Below the pieces are notes generated by a model that made no database searches, was not told where the DNA came from, and saw only the letters and a list, made by a program, of their open reading frames with translations. A stretch of DNA of 64,000 bases from Undaria pinnatifida (taxonomy: Eukaryota; Sar; Phaeophyceae; Laminariales; Alariaceae), in the NCBI GenBank assembly GCA_012845835.1, contig JABAKD010000008.1, positions 11,901,980-11,965,979 on the forward strand, given 5' to 3'. Positions 1-12,300 of the stretch are shown in pieces; the first letter of the stretch is position 1, and every line of letters begins with the position of its first letter. A program made the translations under genes and the position numbers.

Positions 1-2753
1 CATGCATGTAGTAGGCTCAGTGCCAGCCTGTCCGTCGTTACGTAGAGAACATGCAGCAAAGATTGGGCCATCCCTCTGCTGGCCCTGGATGCTTGGTTGA
101 ATCGAAGCGTCAAGAAACGCACTCGAAACGTCTCTTCGTGGGCAGACTAGAGGGTCAGTCTGCGTGTGCTCGGATTTATCCGATCGAGATATATATATAT
201 ATATACGATGAAGCTCGGAATCGGATTCGCGCAAGAAACGGAGAAACGGAGGAAACGACAGAAGTAGTAAGTAGTCCAATGCTGTTAGTCTATATCAATC
301 TCTTGGCATTACTTTACGTTCTACACGCGTAGGCTATGTGCTGTGTGGTAACGGTTTTTCCTCTCTATCGAATATTGAATCGAACAAGTCGAAGTGCTGC
401 CCTGCCCTACCCATGCGGAGCCCTTGATAAAATTTTTCTAAACACGTCAGCTGTGAGTTCGATAAATTTAGGGTCGATAGTCGTCTTTGCAAGCTGGGTG
501 ATACACCGGCCGCTCGTTTTTACAGATGCCTTATCTTTTGAGTACACGATATTATGACTCCTATGGATGCTATTTTCGTATACGCGATGCCAACCAGTGA
601 AGTACCGTAGTACGTATATGTACTTATATTGCAACACATCTGTGGGATCTTTGAAGACGTCTTGAGACAAGTTGAAGCAACGTTCCACGATTACCCCAAG
701 CTTTGTCTTTTCGCCTCCCCCGCCCCCCATGAAGGTCACTTCACAATTGCCCCAATCATCTGTGTCTGTCACGAGACACCATAGCAACAGCATATTGCCA
801 CAAGGCGTCTCCTTTCTTCGTGCACTTATTTGGTGTTCTTCCAGAAACTAAATGTCCAACACCGCACACCTGTGCGTGGCATGTATGTACATTTCTGCTG
901 TTGTCGCTTGCTGGCTTGCGCGAGCAACATCGACTGCTTTCGCTGCGCTTAGTAATCCGCTCTTGCACTCGCTTTGCTCACCCTGTGTGCCTTGCTCACG
1001 AGACTGCACACGAGGTGTGCACAAGACTGGACAAGAGGTGTGCACAAGACTGCACAAGTAGTTGCGTTCCTTGTCTTGGTATACACTCGTCCGCGGTACA
1101 CTACGGGAGTACACAGTTCCAACACAGCAAGCACACGGGATACAAGCTCGACACTCACGCAGCAAAGGAAACACTTCCCGACTGCCGTCCATTTTTTTTT
1201 TTTCCTACCACAATCAGCTGAATTACAGCAGGTTTTTGGCCCCCGATTTACGGACGGCGCAAAGACAACAAGGAAGGAATGTTGGCCTGCGACCAGATAT
1301 TGGTCTGCGACCAGACGCAAACCGTTCAAACCGGCATCAAAAGATCTTCAGTCACGACTGTTGGTAGTTCAAGTCACGAAGATCTAGAAACGGGACCAGA
1401 AGAACCTCGAGCGTGCGAAGGTGGAAAAATGGAGTCCACCAACGTCACGAACCCGTCCGCTTTCAAATTATCGCGGCCCAAGTCGGGTCGGGCCAGGAGG
1501 TATTCGAAGGGTCAGAGGGGTTTCAAATCTCACGGGACGGGTCGGGTCACCCTGGCTCGACCCAACCCGACCCGACTCGACCCGACCCCTAAAAAGCCCT
1601 GCAATTTTCAAGACTGGAAGCGCTCGACACGTACGCCGGCGGTGCTTCAGTTAGGCCTACTAGAAACGTCCGAAATTCTGGATGGTCAAAACTCAACAGA
1701 TGCCCCACGGAATACATACGTAGGTACTCTATTGAAGCACCACAACTATCCCAGCGCACAGGGTAGAAGACGCTGACGGGGACAACACGGACAGCGTTCA
1801 AGAACAACAATGCCTGGCAGAAGAAGTGCGGTATACAGGTGCCCGCCCAGCCCTCGATACTCCCTGCGTCTACCATGTAACGCCTCGGTACTGAACATCG
1901 CAATCTACGAAGTAGCAGTCCCACGATGGTGACCATACAATACGACGCGGCAGAATAGCATAATATATGCGGACGAGTGTGCCATTATTTCGTTTCTGGT
2001 ATGACGGAAAACAATGTAGTGACCGTATTGCCACTTTGTATGACTCCATAAGGTGCGGAGGATTACGCGGGGGAAAGTATTTCATTCGCCGCAGAACTAC
2101 GGTGTGTGGTTATCGTATGGATATTGAAGCTTGCATGGTAAGTAACATCTACGAGACATTTACGACATTTGGTCGGGCGTCCTCCCTGGTTGGCCCGACC
2201 TAATCTCATCAGTGTCTCGTAAACAGCAGCTGTCATGCAAGCATCATTCTACACATGATTCATGACCTGGTCCTCCCAATCAAATGCCACCAATGCTTCA
2301 TAAACAACATTTCGTCATGCAAGATTCAACGTATATGATACAGAACCCCGCAATTTCGTTCATAAACTCCCCATCACAGGAAAATTAATGACGTCCTGCG
2401 CGTTTGTCCCTACCCGTTCTGTTCAAAATTGGGCCAATGAGCTTCAACGCACATAGATAATCTGTTGAAGCGAAATATTTGGCAAATTATGCTAGCGCCA
2501 ACAATGATAGCGGACGGAAAAAGTGTCACCTGTGTTGGTTATACCAGGTGTATCACTACCCACTAGACCACCGAGCGACATAACGAAGTATATACTTCCA
2601 ACTTTACCGAATCTCGGCCGCTTCGTGAGCATCGACCTCCGGGACCCTCCCCTCGCCACGGACGAAGATCTCGGAACACAACTACAATAAGAAGTCATAG
2701 TTCTCTCCAGCGCGCACGCTCGACAACAAAAAATACGAAGCTGACGAGATTAC
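1..2753. other. left-edge non-coding stretch
   Basis: No exon could be recognised here on either strand. Because PDE12 breaks off at 2754 with a good splice donor, this is probably one long intron of that gene. It holds a TA microsatellite (about 189-205), a copy of the 'tgcaagctg' dispersed repeat (about 431-502), a short tandem repeat built on gtgtgcacaagactg (about 1000-1062), and an inverted GGGTCGGGTC/GACCCGACCC segment (about 1480-1600). A fragment at about 2636-2726 resembles the spacer of the tRNA-palindrome cluster at 51.5-52.5 kb. Confidence 0.5.
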
Positions 2754-5687
2754 CTGCAGCATGATCAGGTCGGCCTTGTGCTCCCTGATCTCCCTGGTCA
2801 CCATCTGCATTCGGTAACCCTGCTCGCGGTACTCCTTCGGGCAGTATGGGTACAGGATCTCGTCGGCCTGGGCCGAAGTGCAGTACCTGGTGAGGAGGAG
2901 AGTAGCGGCGGCGTGAAAAAAAATGCACACCAAGAACAAGAAACAACAAGATAACGAAAACACAGCAAACAAGGACGAGAACAGGAACAAGAGCTAGCTA
3001 GACCAAGACTCAAAAACAAGAGCGATGCCAAGATCAGGAAGACACAGTAACTGGAAAAACTCAAGAAGCAAGGGAGAGAACAGGATAACCAACCCTGCCT
3101 CCGCCACCCCCCGCCTCGCTCACATGTCTGCGAGGATGTTGTAGCACATGACGCGGAGACGTGTCCGTCTCCCTTCACTCTGCCGCCCCCCTCTCCCCAC
3201 CACCCCCTCCCCCCCCCCCTCTTCCTCCGCTGTCGACTCTCCTCCTCGGCGCTCGTCTAGCCACCGCCTCCGCAGGGCCAGCGGTCCCGGCTCGACTCCC
3301 GGCCGTACGGGAGACGTGAGGACGCGGACCACCGGGCGACCCTTGCGGTCGCCCTTCCCCAGAGGCGTGCACCTATCGGCACCGCAAGCGAGGACGCCAT
3401 CGAGGCGGCAGCGGTGGAATGGATGGTCAGTAGACCGCGTAGGGAACTATCTATCGGATTTGTCTGTCCGTTTGTGAAGATGTCTGTTTGTGTAAATCGG
3501 CTGTCTATTCGTCTACCTACCCGCCCTGCCTGTCTTTACGCCTGTCGTTCGGTCTGCATGGCTGCTGGTCAGTGAGTCTGCCTGTGTGTCTGTCTACCTT
3601 TATACCGTTCTTTTTCATCTTATTCTCTCTCCTGCTTTCTCTTCCGTTTTCCGTCTTGTTCTGCCTCTCTCCGCGGCTGTTTTTTTTTGTCTTCTTTCCT
3701 CTCTCTCGACGCGTACTACGATCGAGGTAGCCCGTTTTGGCCAACGCATGTCTGACTGACTGACGAGGCTTACTGACCCAAACTCGTCGGAAATTTCAAT
3801 TGGTTTTGCAACATGATTGTTTTGCATGCCTGGGCCACGAATTTGCTCATCGGACTGCAGTTTCAGTATGCTCAAAAAACAGTTTTTACGGGGAGGCATG
3901 GACCTCCTCAAGCGACCACCTTAGGGACGCGGGGAAGAGCCGGTTCACCTCCACCGTGGAATGCGTCTGCCTCTCTTCCTCTCTCAACGCACGCTCGCTC
4001 TCGCGCCCTTTCTCTGCAGCTACTACGCAACAAACCACCCAACAACTCCCCCCACCCCTCCCCCTCCGCCGTTCTCATGTCCTCCTCCTTTCGCTCAACT
4101 TTCTTATGTCACATTTTACGTTACCATACCTGACAAGCAAGCGCCGCCCGACGTCCGCCTCCACCGGCGTATACATGGGCAGCGTTCCCACCACCTCCGT
4201 GAAGGCTACACCAAACAAACAAACAGGCAAAAGCCGCAGCAGGGGAGGAGGGGGCGGGGAGGACGTACTCATTCGTTGCCTGTCTTAGTCATTTCATCAT
4301 TGAACACGCATCCTTTCCGACGCGGCGTAACGTAAATGGAAGCCGCACGCGATGCAGACGCAAGAAACGCAAACCATATGAGGTGTTAGCGTGCTGCATA
4401 GGCGGAGTGAGGAAGGGGTTCACGGGTGGGAGCTATAGGGGGCTGGCTGGTGTGCACAAAACAAAATGTGAAAAAAGACGGGAGCAAAAAAGACGGGGAT
4501 GTGGACACACGATGATTCACGATTTTTAAATAGACGCAGCAAAAACAGAAAAGTGCGCCGCGCCGTCGGCTCCGTTTGGCTTCGAACAAAAGCGCACGCA
4601 TGGAACACGCTCCCGTGCCCCCCCCCCCCCCATCCTCTCCGACCCCCAACTGCGACCCACCTTGACCTCCGCTCTTGTCTTTTCTCCTCTTGCCACCCCC
4701 GCCCCCACCCTTGCCCCCACCGCGCTCTGCACAGTCCCCGATGCTCGGCCCTTCCCGCAGCCACTCCCACGCCATCCCCGTCGCGAATTCCGCCTCTTCC
4801 TGGGCGATGATGGAAAACCCTGCCATGGGCAGAGCGACGGAGCACTCGAGCGAGGTGACCGCGGGGGGATTCACGATGACGTCCATCTCCAGAAAATCGC
4901 CGCCCGCCCCCGCCCCCGCCCCCACCCCTGACCCCGACTCTGATACTCTGGCACCACCGCTGGCGTTGGCGGTGTTGACCGTGTTGGCGGATTCGTTGGG
5001 AGTGTTGACGGGTTTGTTTAAAATGTGGGCGTGTTGGTTTACAGTGTTGCCGACTTTGATAGCAGCGTCAACGGCGTCATCCGCGATTTCTCCGCGAGCC
5101 TCCCCTTTGCTGTTGTTGTTGTCGTTGCTGTTGCTGTTATTGTTGCCGCTGTCACCACTGTTGCCGCCGTTACAAGCGGGGGCGACGTCGGTGTCGTGAG
5201 CACCCTCGCGGGAATTCGTTTCTGCAATAGAGCCCTCACTGGCAGCGGGCGCGGGCGGCTTGCCGTTGCTGTCCCACTTACCGCCGTCATTGGTCGGTCC
5301 GATTCTGATTATGGTAGGGCTAGCACCTGCGCTTTCCACACCATCCCCACCTTTATCTTCGCCGCCTCCGCCGCACAGTCGAATCCATCCGTCCCTATTG
5401 TTTGCGTCGTCGATCTATCGCGTGCATGCACATGGGGGACGGCAGCGGGGGGAGGGGGGGGGTGGTGTAACGGTAGCTGTAGCGAAGAGATGTCCTAAAG
5501 AAAACGACAGGTAGCCAGACAGACAGGTAGGCATACAGGCTGGCAGGCAGTCAGGCAGACAAGGCAAAGCCACACATACAGGCAGGCAGGCAGGCAGGCC
5601 AGCCGGCAGGCAGACAGGCAAGCAGGCAGGCAGGCAGGCAGGCAGGTAGGCAGACTGACTGACAGACAGACAGAGAGACAGGCAGGC

Positions 5688-5724
<37 letters not shown>

Positions 5725-5735
5725 GGCAGACGAAA

Positions 5736-5771
<36 letters not shown>

Positions 5772-8700
5772 TGACTGGCTGACAGACAGAAAGACAGACA
5801 GACAGACTGACAGACAGACAGACATAGACGCACAGCGCACCCCCCTCCCCCCTCCCCTTGCCCCCCCCCGCCGGCGCACCTGGATAGCTTCTCCCGTTCC
5901 TCTTGCGAGCAGACAGGCCGCTACGCCGCCGCCACCATCACCCCCACCCCCACCGTTTTGTCCGGCGGTTGTATTCGGCGGAGAGCCCTTGGGGCGTTTC
6001 TTTCCGCCCTTGGCCTTGCCCTCACCAATGCGTTGCCGCTTTTGGACGGTCAGCGACAGCCGCCGCAGCGTGCTCGCCATGTCGTCGTCACCTGACCTGT
6101 TTCATTTAATGGGTTCACGCATCGTGCAGATCACGATCTAGATAATCTAGATCCCAAAATATTCTGCCTTGCAGGGCATGCTGCGCAGGATCTGTATAGT
6201 ACAGATCTATGACCCAGGTAACGTGTGATAGATCGTTCAGGTCATCTGGCTCCCACCCGGCGTGATCTGTAGGTAACGCAGATCACATAGACCAGGGATC
6301 TGACCTGTCCCATGTGTGAATGGATTGCGTAACGTTTTCGTTTCAAAAACGGCGGTCGGTGATGTCACCAGTCACCCCGATCTCATAAGTTACTGCTGGT
6401 GGTGCGTTCCTTATGTCACGATTTTAGTTACGTTTGCAGTTGAGTTTGTGTGCTACACGTTACCGGTACGTGTCACGCAGTGATACACATTTTTTTTAAC
6501 ATTTCTAACCAATTTACCCCAGTGATGTCACTATTAATAGGGGGCGCTTCGCCCGGTATTTCGTATGGGTTGGGGTTAGGGTCAGGGTCAAGGTAAGGGT
6601 TAGTTAGCATGGTTGAAAAAACGCGATAATGTAGGACACCTGTGTCACGTTGTATTGTTGTTGTTGTCTCACGTTAAATCTTGTCAAACATCTAGAGTCC
6701 GTGGTCACAAAGGTGCTGGAGCCCTAGGATGATCCGAAAAACAAAATGAAATCAAAATTCGTCCGGGAAATACTGCGCTTTCCCGCCTAAAAAACGCACG
6801 ATACGAAGAAGGTGCACAAGTTAAATGGTCCAATGTGCAAACTGAACTCATATGGCGGGGTATCCACTCAACTACGGCATAGAGTTCCCCCGTTCCCACA
6901 ACTAACCAACTCGCGGCTACAAAATACAGCGGTTGGGCTGCCTGCACCGTACAAACCGCACGGTAATCGGGAGCACAGACGAACGCGCCTGCTGTCTGGA
7001 GTGCTGTCAGAGTGACGACCCGTATATCAGGTACCTGGTATACGTTACCAGGTACCTGGTACATTTTTTGTTTTTTATAAAAAATGAAAATACACTCCAG
7101 CTGTGAGATCGAAGATTTTGTCCAAACTCATCTTTGCAAGCTGTGTGTGATACTCCGATCGCGCGTATTACGAGTTGTGTGTCCTCATTAAGGATATAGG
7201 TCGGCGACTCCCCTTACAACTACAGTGTAGCTATCAGGGTCAACAGGGTGATGTTAGTCAGTCTGTGCGCGGAAACTATAAAACCCGTTTCTGAGGGGGA
7301 CGAATTCTGACAGCTGTGGAGGGAGATGTATCCGTTTATCAAGTGAATCCTGTAAGTCGAATAACCGGTGAGGGGAGGGCGGAGTTTTGAAGGACGTAGA
7401 GGCCTGGTTTTGATCAAAAGCGAGCGGGGTTGGAGGGGGGGGGGGCGGACGGGCGGGCAAGTTGTGGGTGGAAGCTATAAATCCTTTAAGGGGATAAATA
7501 AGACGGTTTTGGAAAAAAAAAGATGGACCAGTTTATAATAGGGGGGGGGAGGGATTGGGGCGGGGGTGGGGCGGGTGGGGCAGCTCAATCTGTGCGTGGA
7601 AACTATACATTATTTTGAGGGGATAAATGTGACGGTTTTGGAAAGAATGCATCAGTTTATCGTGTATATCCTGGGGTAAGTCGTACAATCAGTGAGTAGA
7701 GAGAGGGCGGAGTGTTCGAGGGGGTGGGGGTGGGATGGGGTGGGGGGGTTGGGGAGGTGGGAGGTGGGGGCGGGGGTGGGGGGGGGGGGGGTGGGGGGGG
7801 TGGGGAAAGGGGCGGCCTTTAGGTGGCATAGATGCAGGGGTTTGTTATACGTGTGGTGCTAGGTCTAGGCGATGGTGCGGGTGGTGGGGAAGAAGGGGGC
7901 GTTCGGGGCGGGGGGAGGGGGGGAAGCAGCGGCATGGATGGCTCTAGAAAGATAACGAGGTGATATCCAGTGTTTTTTGTGGCACGTTTCAAATTACGTT
8001 TCATTTTGCGTTCTATGCCACGTTTCATGTTATGGTTCATGTTGCTCATGTTGCGTTTTTGTTGTATTTTCATGTTACGCCTTAGGTGGTACCAAGGACA
8101 TGTTGCTACACGACTGTTTAAGGTACGTTTCATGTTCCGTTTCATTATGATTTTGTTGTTTATTGCCACGTTTCACGTTGCATTTCAGGTTCCACTTCGT
8201 GACACGTTTTACAAAGGGTACGTTACCCGTGGTACGTTGTATGCTACAGATTGCCGATACGTATGGTGCCGGTATTTCTGGTTGACGCATACAACATACT
8301 GGCACAACAATAGAAGGGCCACTGCTGTGCCGGTACATACGTATGGCAGTACTGCTGCCATGTGACAGCCCATACCAGTAATGGTTAGGGTCAACAGCCA
8401 ACAGAGCAGTACCGGTACATCAGAAGTAGTCTGAGGTCAGCAGTCTGCAGCTCAAGAGTTGCAGTACGAATACGAGTTGAAAGACTTCTAGACTAGATTT
8501 ACATCCCTGCTGCTGAATAACTACGACGAGCGAACCCGAGTTTTTTCTAATTCACGAAGGCATCAATACATAACAAGGGCTCCTTTCCACCCTCGTGGGG
8601 CCGAATCTCCGTGCTCCGTCCGGCGACCGAGATCTCCCAGCAAGAACAAACCGAAAAACGGTCGAGTTCTTCAGTTATTCTTGTCTGCTTGTTCCTGCTT

Positions 8701-9110
8701 CCCACCGACGCACGCAGCGGTTGACGATACTGATACCTGGTACCAGATACTTACTAATATCCACCAGCGCGAGTTCCTAGTTCCTAGCGAGAGTCGCAGT
8801 ATCACTGATACGGACAGTATGATACTTGCGGAGCAGAAGTCGGGACTAGGGAATGTACCGGCTTGCAGACCGCTAGACACCATGCTGACAGGACCTGGAC
8901 AGGACAGCAGCACAAGCACGAACCTTTTCATAGTACTTGTATGTAATCTTGATCTTACCTGTTGAGAGCAACGGTAGACCCATCGTGAAGGGCAAGATAC
9001 AGTTGCACCTTATCGTCGTCGGGCACGCAACGGACGTGGAGCTGAAGCCTCTCCTTAGGGAGGTCGCCTTCCAGAGGATTAACCTCGACTTTTTCGCCGA
9101 AGCTCGCCAT
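2754..9110 (-). CDS. PDE12: PDE12-like 2',5'-phosphodiesterase / poly(A)-specific EEP nuclease (5' part, continues off left edge)
   Basis: Exons on the minus strand: 9110-8959, 6096-5880, 5414-4661, 4205-4130, 3372-3124, 2886-2754, with phases 2,0,1,2,2,0 and GT-AG introns, giving 527 codons. The order matches PDE12. An N-terminal segment has VRCVPDDDKVQLYLALHDGS, followed by a basic helix and a beta domain with VNPPAVTSL and LPMAGF. Next come MYTPVEADVGRRLLVRCTP, then the start of the exonuclease-endonuclease-phosphatase fold (LRVMCYNILADM with its conserved Asn) and EILYPYCPKEY, ending at ADLIMLQ. The next residue should be the catalytic Glu, which lies in an unseen exon, so most of the catalytic domain is outside the window. 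The family degrades 2',5'-oligoadenylate and poly(A), often in mitochondria; no clear targeting peptide is visible. Exon 3 carries an Asn/Ser/Gly-rich insertion. It is divergent with RRP42. A CCR4-type deadenylase is the alternative, but the N-terminal domain favours PDE12. Confidence 0.86.
5515..5835. repeat. (CAGA)n/(CAGG)n tetranucleotide tract
   Basis: About 320 bp of interrupted CAGA and CAGG tetramers inside PDE12 intron 2. The long Cys/Leu/Ser/Val open frames across it on the minus strand are only the translation of this tract. Confidence 0.95.
6672..7018 (+). repeat. 340-bp dispersed repeat, copy 1
   Basis: Nearly the same sequence recurs at 52895-53244. The copies share everything from the tcttgtcaaa-like left end to the right end gctgtcagagtgacgac, where similarity stops abruptly. 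No terminal inverted repeat or coding capacity is evident. Confidence 0.85.
7082..7890 (+). repeat. dispersed repeat family C, copy 1
   Basis: Begins with ctccagctgtgagatcgaagattttgtc and ends near ggtctaggcgatggtgcg, with an internal G-rich stretch. A longer copy lies at 39275-40335 and a truncated inverted one at 41745-42045. The internal phrase gaaactataaaaccc...gagggggac is shared. No coding capacity was found. Confidence 0.8.
7965..8240 (+). repeat. degenerate minisatellite with motif ccacgtttcatgttacg
   Basis: A 12-17 bp motif containing acgtttca(t/g)(g/t)tt recurs many times with drift. It lies within PDE12 intron 1. Confidence 0.6.
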
Positions 9111-9383
9111 GGTAACTATAACGACAGCACACCAGCAACCAGCGGCGAGCGGCGAGCAGAGGAGCAACATGGGGTTTCAAAATATCTTGAAGGATGTACA
9201 AAGCAGGGATCCATCTAGAATCCCCCCGCTTTTCATATCTCGTTGCACGCAGCAGTGCTGCTAAGTGCTGAGTGAGGACATAGTTGTTCGCAGTAGTTCA
9301 TAGTTTCCGCGTGTCCACTCTACCGCGAGTGCCGGTGCGAACACGCTCCAGGCGAGGTTATCGGGATAGCCAGGGTTGACGCA
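9111..9383. promoter_or_regulatory. divergent promoter region of PDE12 and RRP42
   Basis: Only 273 bp separate the PDE12 start codon (minus strand, 9110) from the RRP42 start codon (plus strand, 9384), so both 5' UTRs and core promoters must lie here or overlap the first exons. I see no convincing TATA box. A short repeated motif agcggcgagcggcgagcag sits close to PDE12. Shared promoter use is inferred from geometry alone. Confidence 0.6.
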
Positions 9384-12300
9384 ATGTCAAGATCAACATT
9401 GACGGGACTCGACACCTCCACATCCGAGCGAGAGTATGTCGCTCTTGGGGTTGAGCTGGGGATGCGAGGCGACGGACGCGGACGGCTGGACTACCGCTCC
9501 CTCTCGGTTCAGGCTGGTGTGCTCGCACAGGTGCGTCTGTGCGAGCACACGCTTTCATGCACGTGACTTGGTGGCGTGGTCCACCCTTGCGGCTTGTTAT
9601 CGTAGCCGTTGCTGTCCTGATATTATGATTGGGTTTTCCTCTCAGAAATCACGCCGCATTTTGTTTGTTCAAATTCCAAGCAACTGGAAACTGCTTGCTG
9701 CTGCTGCTGTCGCTGTTGTACATGTGTGCGCGCGTGTGAGTTGCCTCGCTCATGTGTGGTGGTACCGGAATCAGGGTACTGATATCGATTGGCACCGGCG
9801 TTCCCTCCTGCTTGCGTCGCGTACTGTTCTCCGTCCCTCCATCCCTACCTCTCCCTCACTTCCTCCCCTCCGCGTTCTCGGCCTCAACGACAACAGTCGA
9901 ACGGCTCGGCGAGGGTTACCATCGCCCACAACGGCACCGACGTCCTAGCTGCGGTCAAGGTAAGCGAACTTGGCAGGTAACTGCGGCCTGCCCTGCAGTG
10001 GTTGTTGTAGTACAGCTAGCGGTGGTGGTGGTAGAGTTGTTGGTGGTGTTGGTGGTGGTGTTGGTGGTGGTGGTGGTGGTAGTGGTGGTATTAGCGGCAA
10101 TGGTGGGTGATGGTAGTGGTGGTATTAGCGGCAATGGTGGGTGATGGTATTAATAGTTGTGGTAGTTGTGGCAGCTGTGGTGGTGGTGGTCGTTGTGATG
10201 GTGATGATGTTTGTGGGTTTCAATGGTCTCTCGTTTCAATCGTCTCTCATTTCAACGTCCTCTCATGTCAATGATCTCTCGTTTCTATGATCTCTCGTTT
10301 GAATATTTTTTGTGCCGTACCCCCGAAGGTGGAGGTAGGGGAGCCCGACTTAGCTCAACCAGGCCGCGGCCGCGTAGAGGTATGCGTGTCGTGCTCCAAC
10401 AGTCTCTTCCCCAAGTTTGATGAACGCTCTTCGGGGGACGTTGATGCGACTCTGAGCGGGGCACTCGAGCGGAGCATGCGAGGGGTCGGAGGTGAGGGTG
10501 ATGGTGGTGTTGGTGACGGTGAAGGTTGCGGTGGTTGATAGCTGTGATGGTGGATGGCGGTGGGGGAAAGGGAAGGGGCTGGTAGTGGTGTTGTTGGTTG
10601 CGTAGGTGATTGTGGTGATGGTGAAGATATTGGTACTGGTTGTCGAACTTCGTGAGCAATTATGCGACCCTCCTCTCGCGCGCTGCTGGAGTCAGCACTG
10701 GCAACAATCGCGCACACACAGGTTAGGGGTCGGCTTCCCGGCACGACTAAAAGCATAGACAGTGGATGTGCTGGATGTCGATGCGTAGAAATAGCGGTTT
10801 CATGTAAAGAACACACTCACAGAAGAAAATTAGTCGATGTCCACGACTATTTCATTTAACACCCAGGAGTTCCGTACCTCCGTACCCAATTCTTCACCAC
10901 CCCCCTGCCCTCACACCCCCCCACACCGCTCGCCCCCGCCTCGCCCTCGTCCTCGACTTTTCTTCCTCCGTTTTCGTGTCGCCCACTCGCGTTTGACAAT
11001 GTCGGCCTGCTCCCTTTACCGCGGTAAAATGCGACGGCGCTTGCTGAAGGGCTGGATCTTGACGCCCTCGGCATCGTAGACGGAAAGTTTTGTTGGGTGG
11101 TTTTTGTCGACGTCCTGGTGTTGCAGGTGATACAACATTGATTTTTGGGGGAGTTTGAGGAGGGGTTTGTAGTTGTTTTGTTCTGCCGTTTTTCGTGTTG
11201 TTTTTGGGCATATAAGGTGAAGCGATTGTGTTTGGTGGGACGCTGTTGTTGTGGTTGTTGTTTTTGTTTTGGTTGACGTGTTTGTGGCTGCTGTTGCCGT
11301 GGCGTTGTTGTTGTTGCTGTTGCGTCGCTATTGGTGATGGTGTTAGTTTTTTGTTGTGTAGGTGTTCTTGGTGTTGGTGTTGGTGAACCCATGCATGTAG
11401 GGAGGGGGCGCCATGCCCCCCGACCGAGGCGGACGTGCCCTTGTACACGTCTGTTTTCTTGTCACCCCGGTAACGTTTCCGGTAGGCATTCGTTTAACGT
11501 GTTCCCGTGGCGGGACCCCCGCCACCCCGCTCGCAAAGTTAATATTTTACGGCCGCAAAAACAAAATCCAGTCTAGTTCCAAGTAAGTTGAACCCCGAAC
11601 CGTCGGTGCTTTAGCACTTACACGGTATTTGCACTGTTGCAAACGTAAAAAACAGTCTAATTCCAAGAATATTTGCCCCGAAAACGTTGGTGCTATAGCA
11701 AATATGCGGAGGTAACACGCAGCAATTCTGCGCGGGAGGAACAAAGCACGTCTAAATGTGTTACCATGCCGCCCCCTCCCCCCCCCCCCCGTCGCCGCCT
11801 CTATGTCGCCCCCTATCCTCTTTCTTCAACGCCTCGTTTCGTGTCTTCAGGCCGACGGCAACCTCCTGGACGCGTCTTCCTTTGCGGCGTTTACCGCTCT
11901 CAACACAGCACGAATACCCAAGGTAGGAAACACGCCTACGGTATGTACGGCTTAGAATTCTCCGCCCCCCATGGCTGCTGCTCCCCGCATGGTAAATGGA
12001 GGCGTTTTTCTAGTCGGTGCGGTGTAACACGCTCTCACGGTACTTGGAATGAACACGGTGTTTCTAGAGACGTTGGTGGTGGTAGTGGGGGTGGCGGGGG
12101 TGGTTGTGGTGGCGGCGGCGGTGGTGTTGGTGTTGGTGTTGCTGCTGCTGTTGTTGTTGTTGTTGTTGATGTTGGTGTTGGTGTTGGTGTTGGTGTTGGT
12201 GTTGCTGCTGCTGCCGTTGTTCTCACCTTATTTCATCGTCGATGTATATTAATAATCCGTCTCACAAGACAGGCTCTAATATCCACTAAACAAGTACAAG

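Larger units (their letters stand above)
6097..8958. other. PDE12 intron 1 (2.9 kb), repeat-filled
   Basis: Joins the exon ending at 8959 to the exon starting at 6096 (CAG|GTAAGA donor, ACAG acceptor). It contains GATC-rich palindromic sequence (6130-6310), a degenerate TTAGGG-like stretch (6570-6603), two dispersed repeats described separately, and a degenerate minisatellite. No coding sequence was recognised. Confidence 0.7.

Noticed and set aside
5415-6080. Cys/Leu/Val/Ser repeat proteins on the minus strand
   Set aside because: Translation of the CAGA/CAGG tetranucleotide tract in a PDE12 intron; only the first 67 codons belong to a real exon.
8959-9110. A separate small ubiquitin-like gene
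   Set aside because: The exon ends in phase 2 at a strong donor and joins 6096-5880, reproducing the PDE12 N-terminal order.
10856-11448. 178- and 184-codon minus-strand frames over RRP42 exon 4
   Set aside because: Low-complexity shadows of CAA/CAC-rich intron and of the true plus-strand exon, which continues RRP42 in phase.
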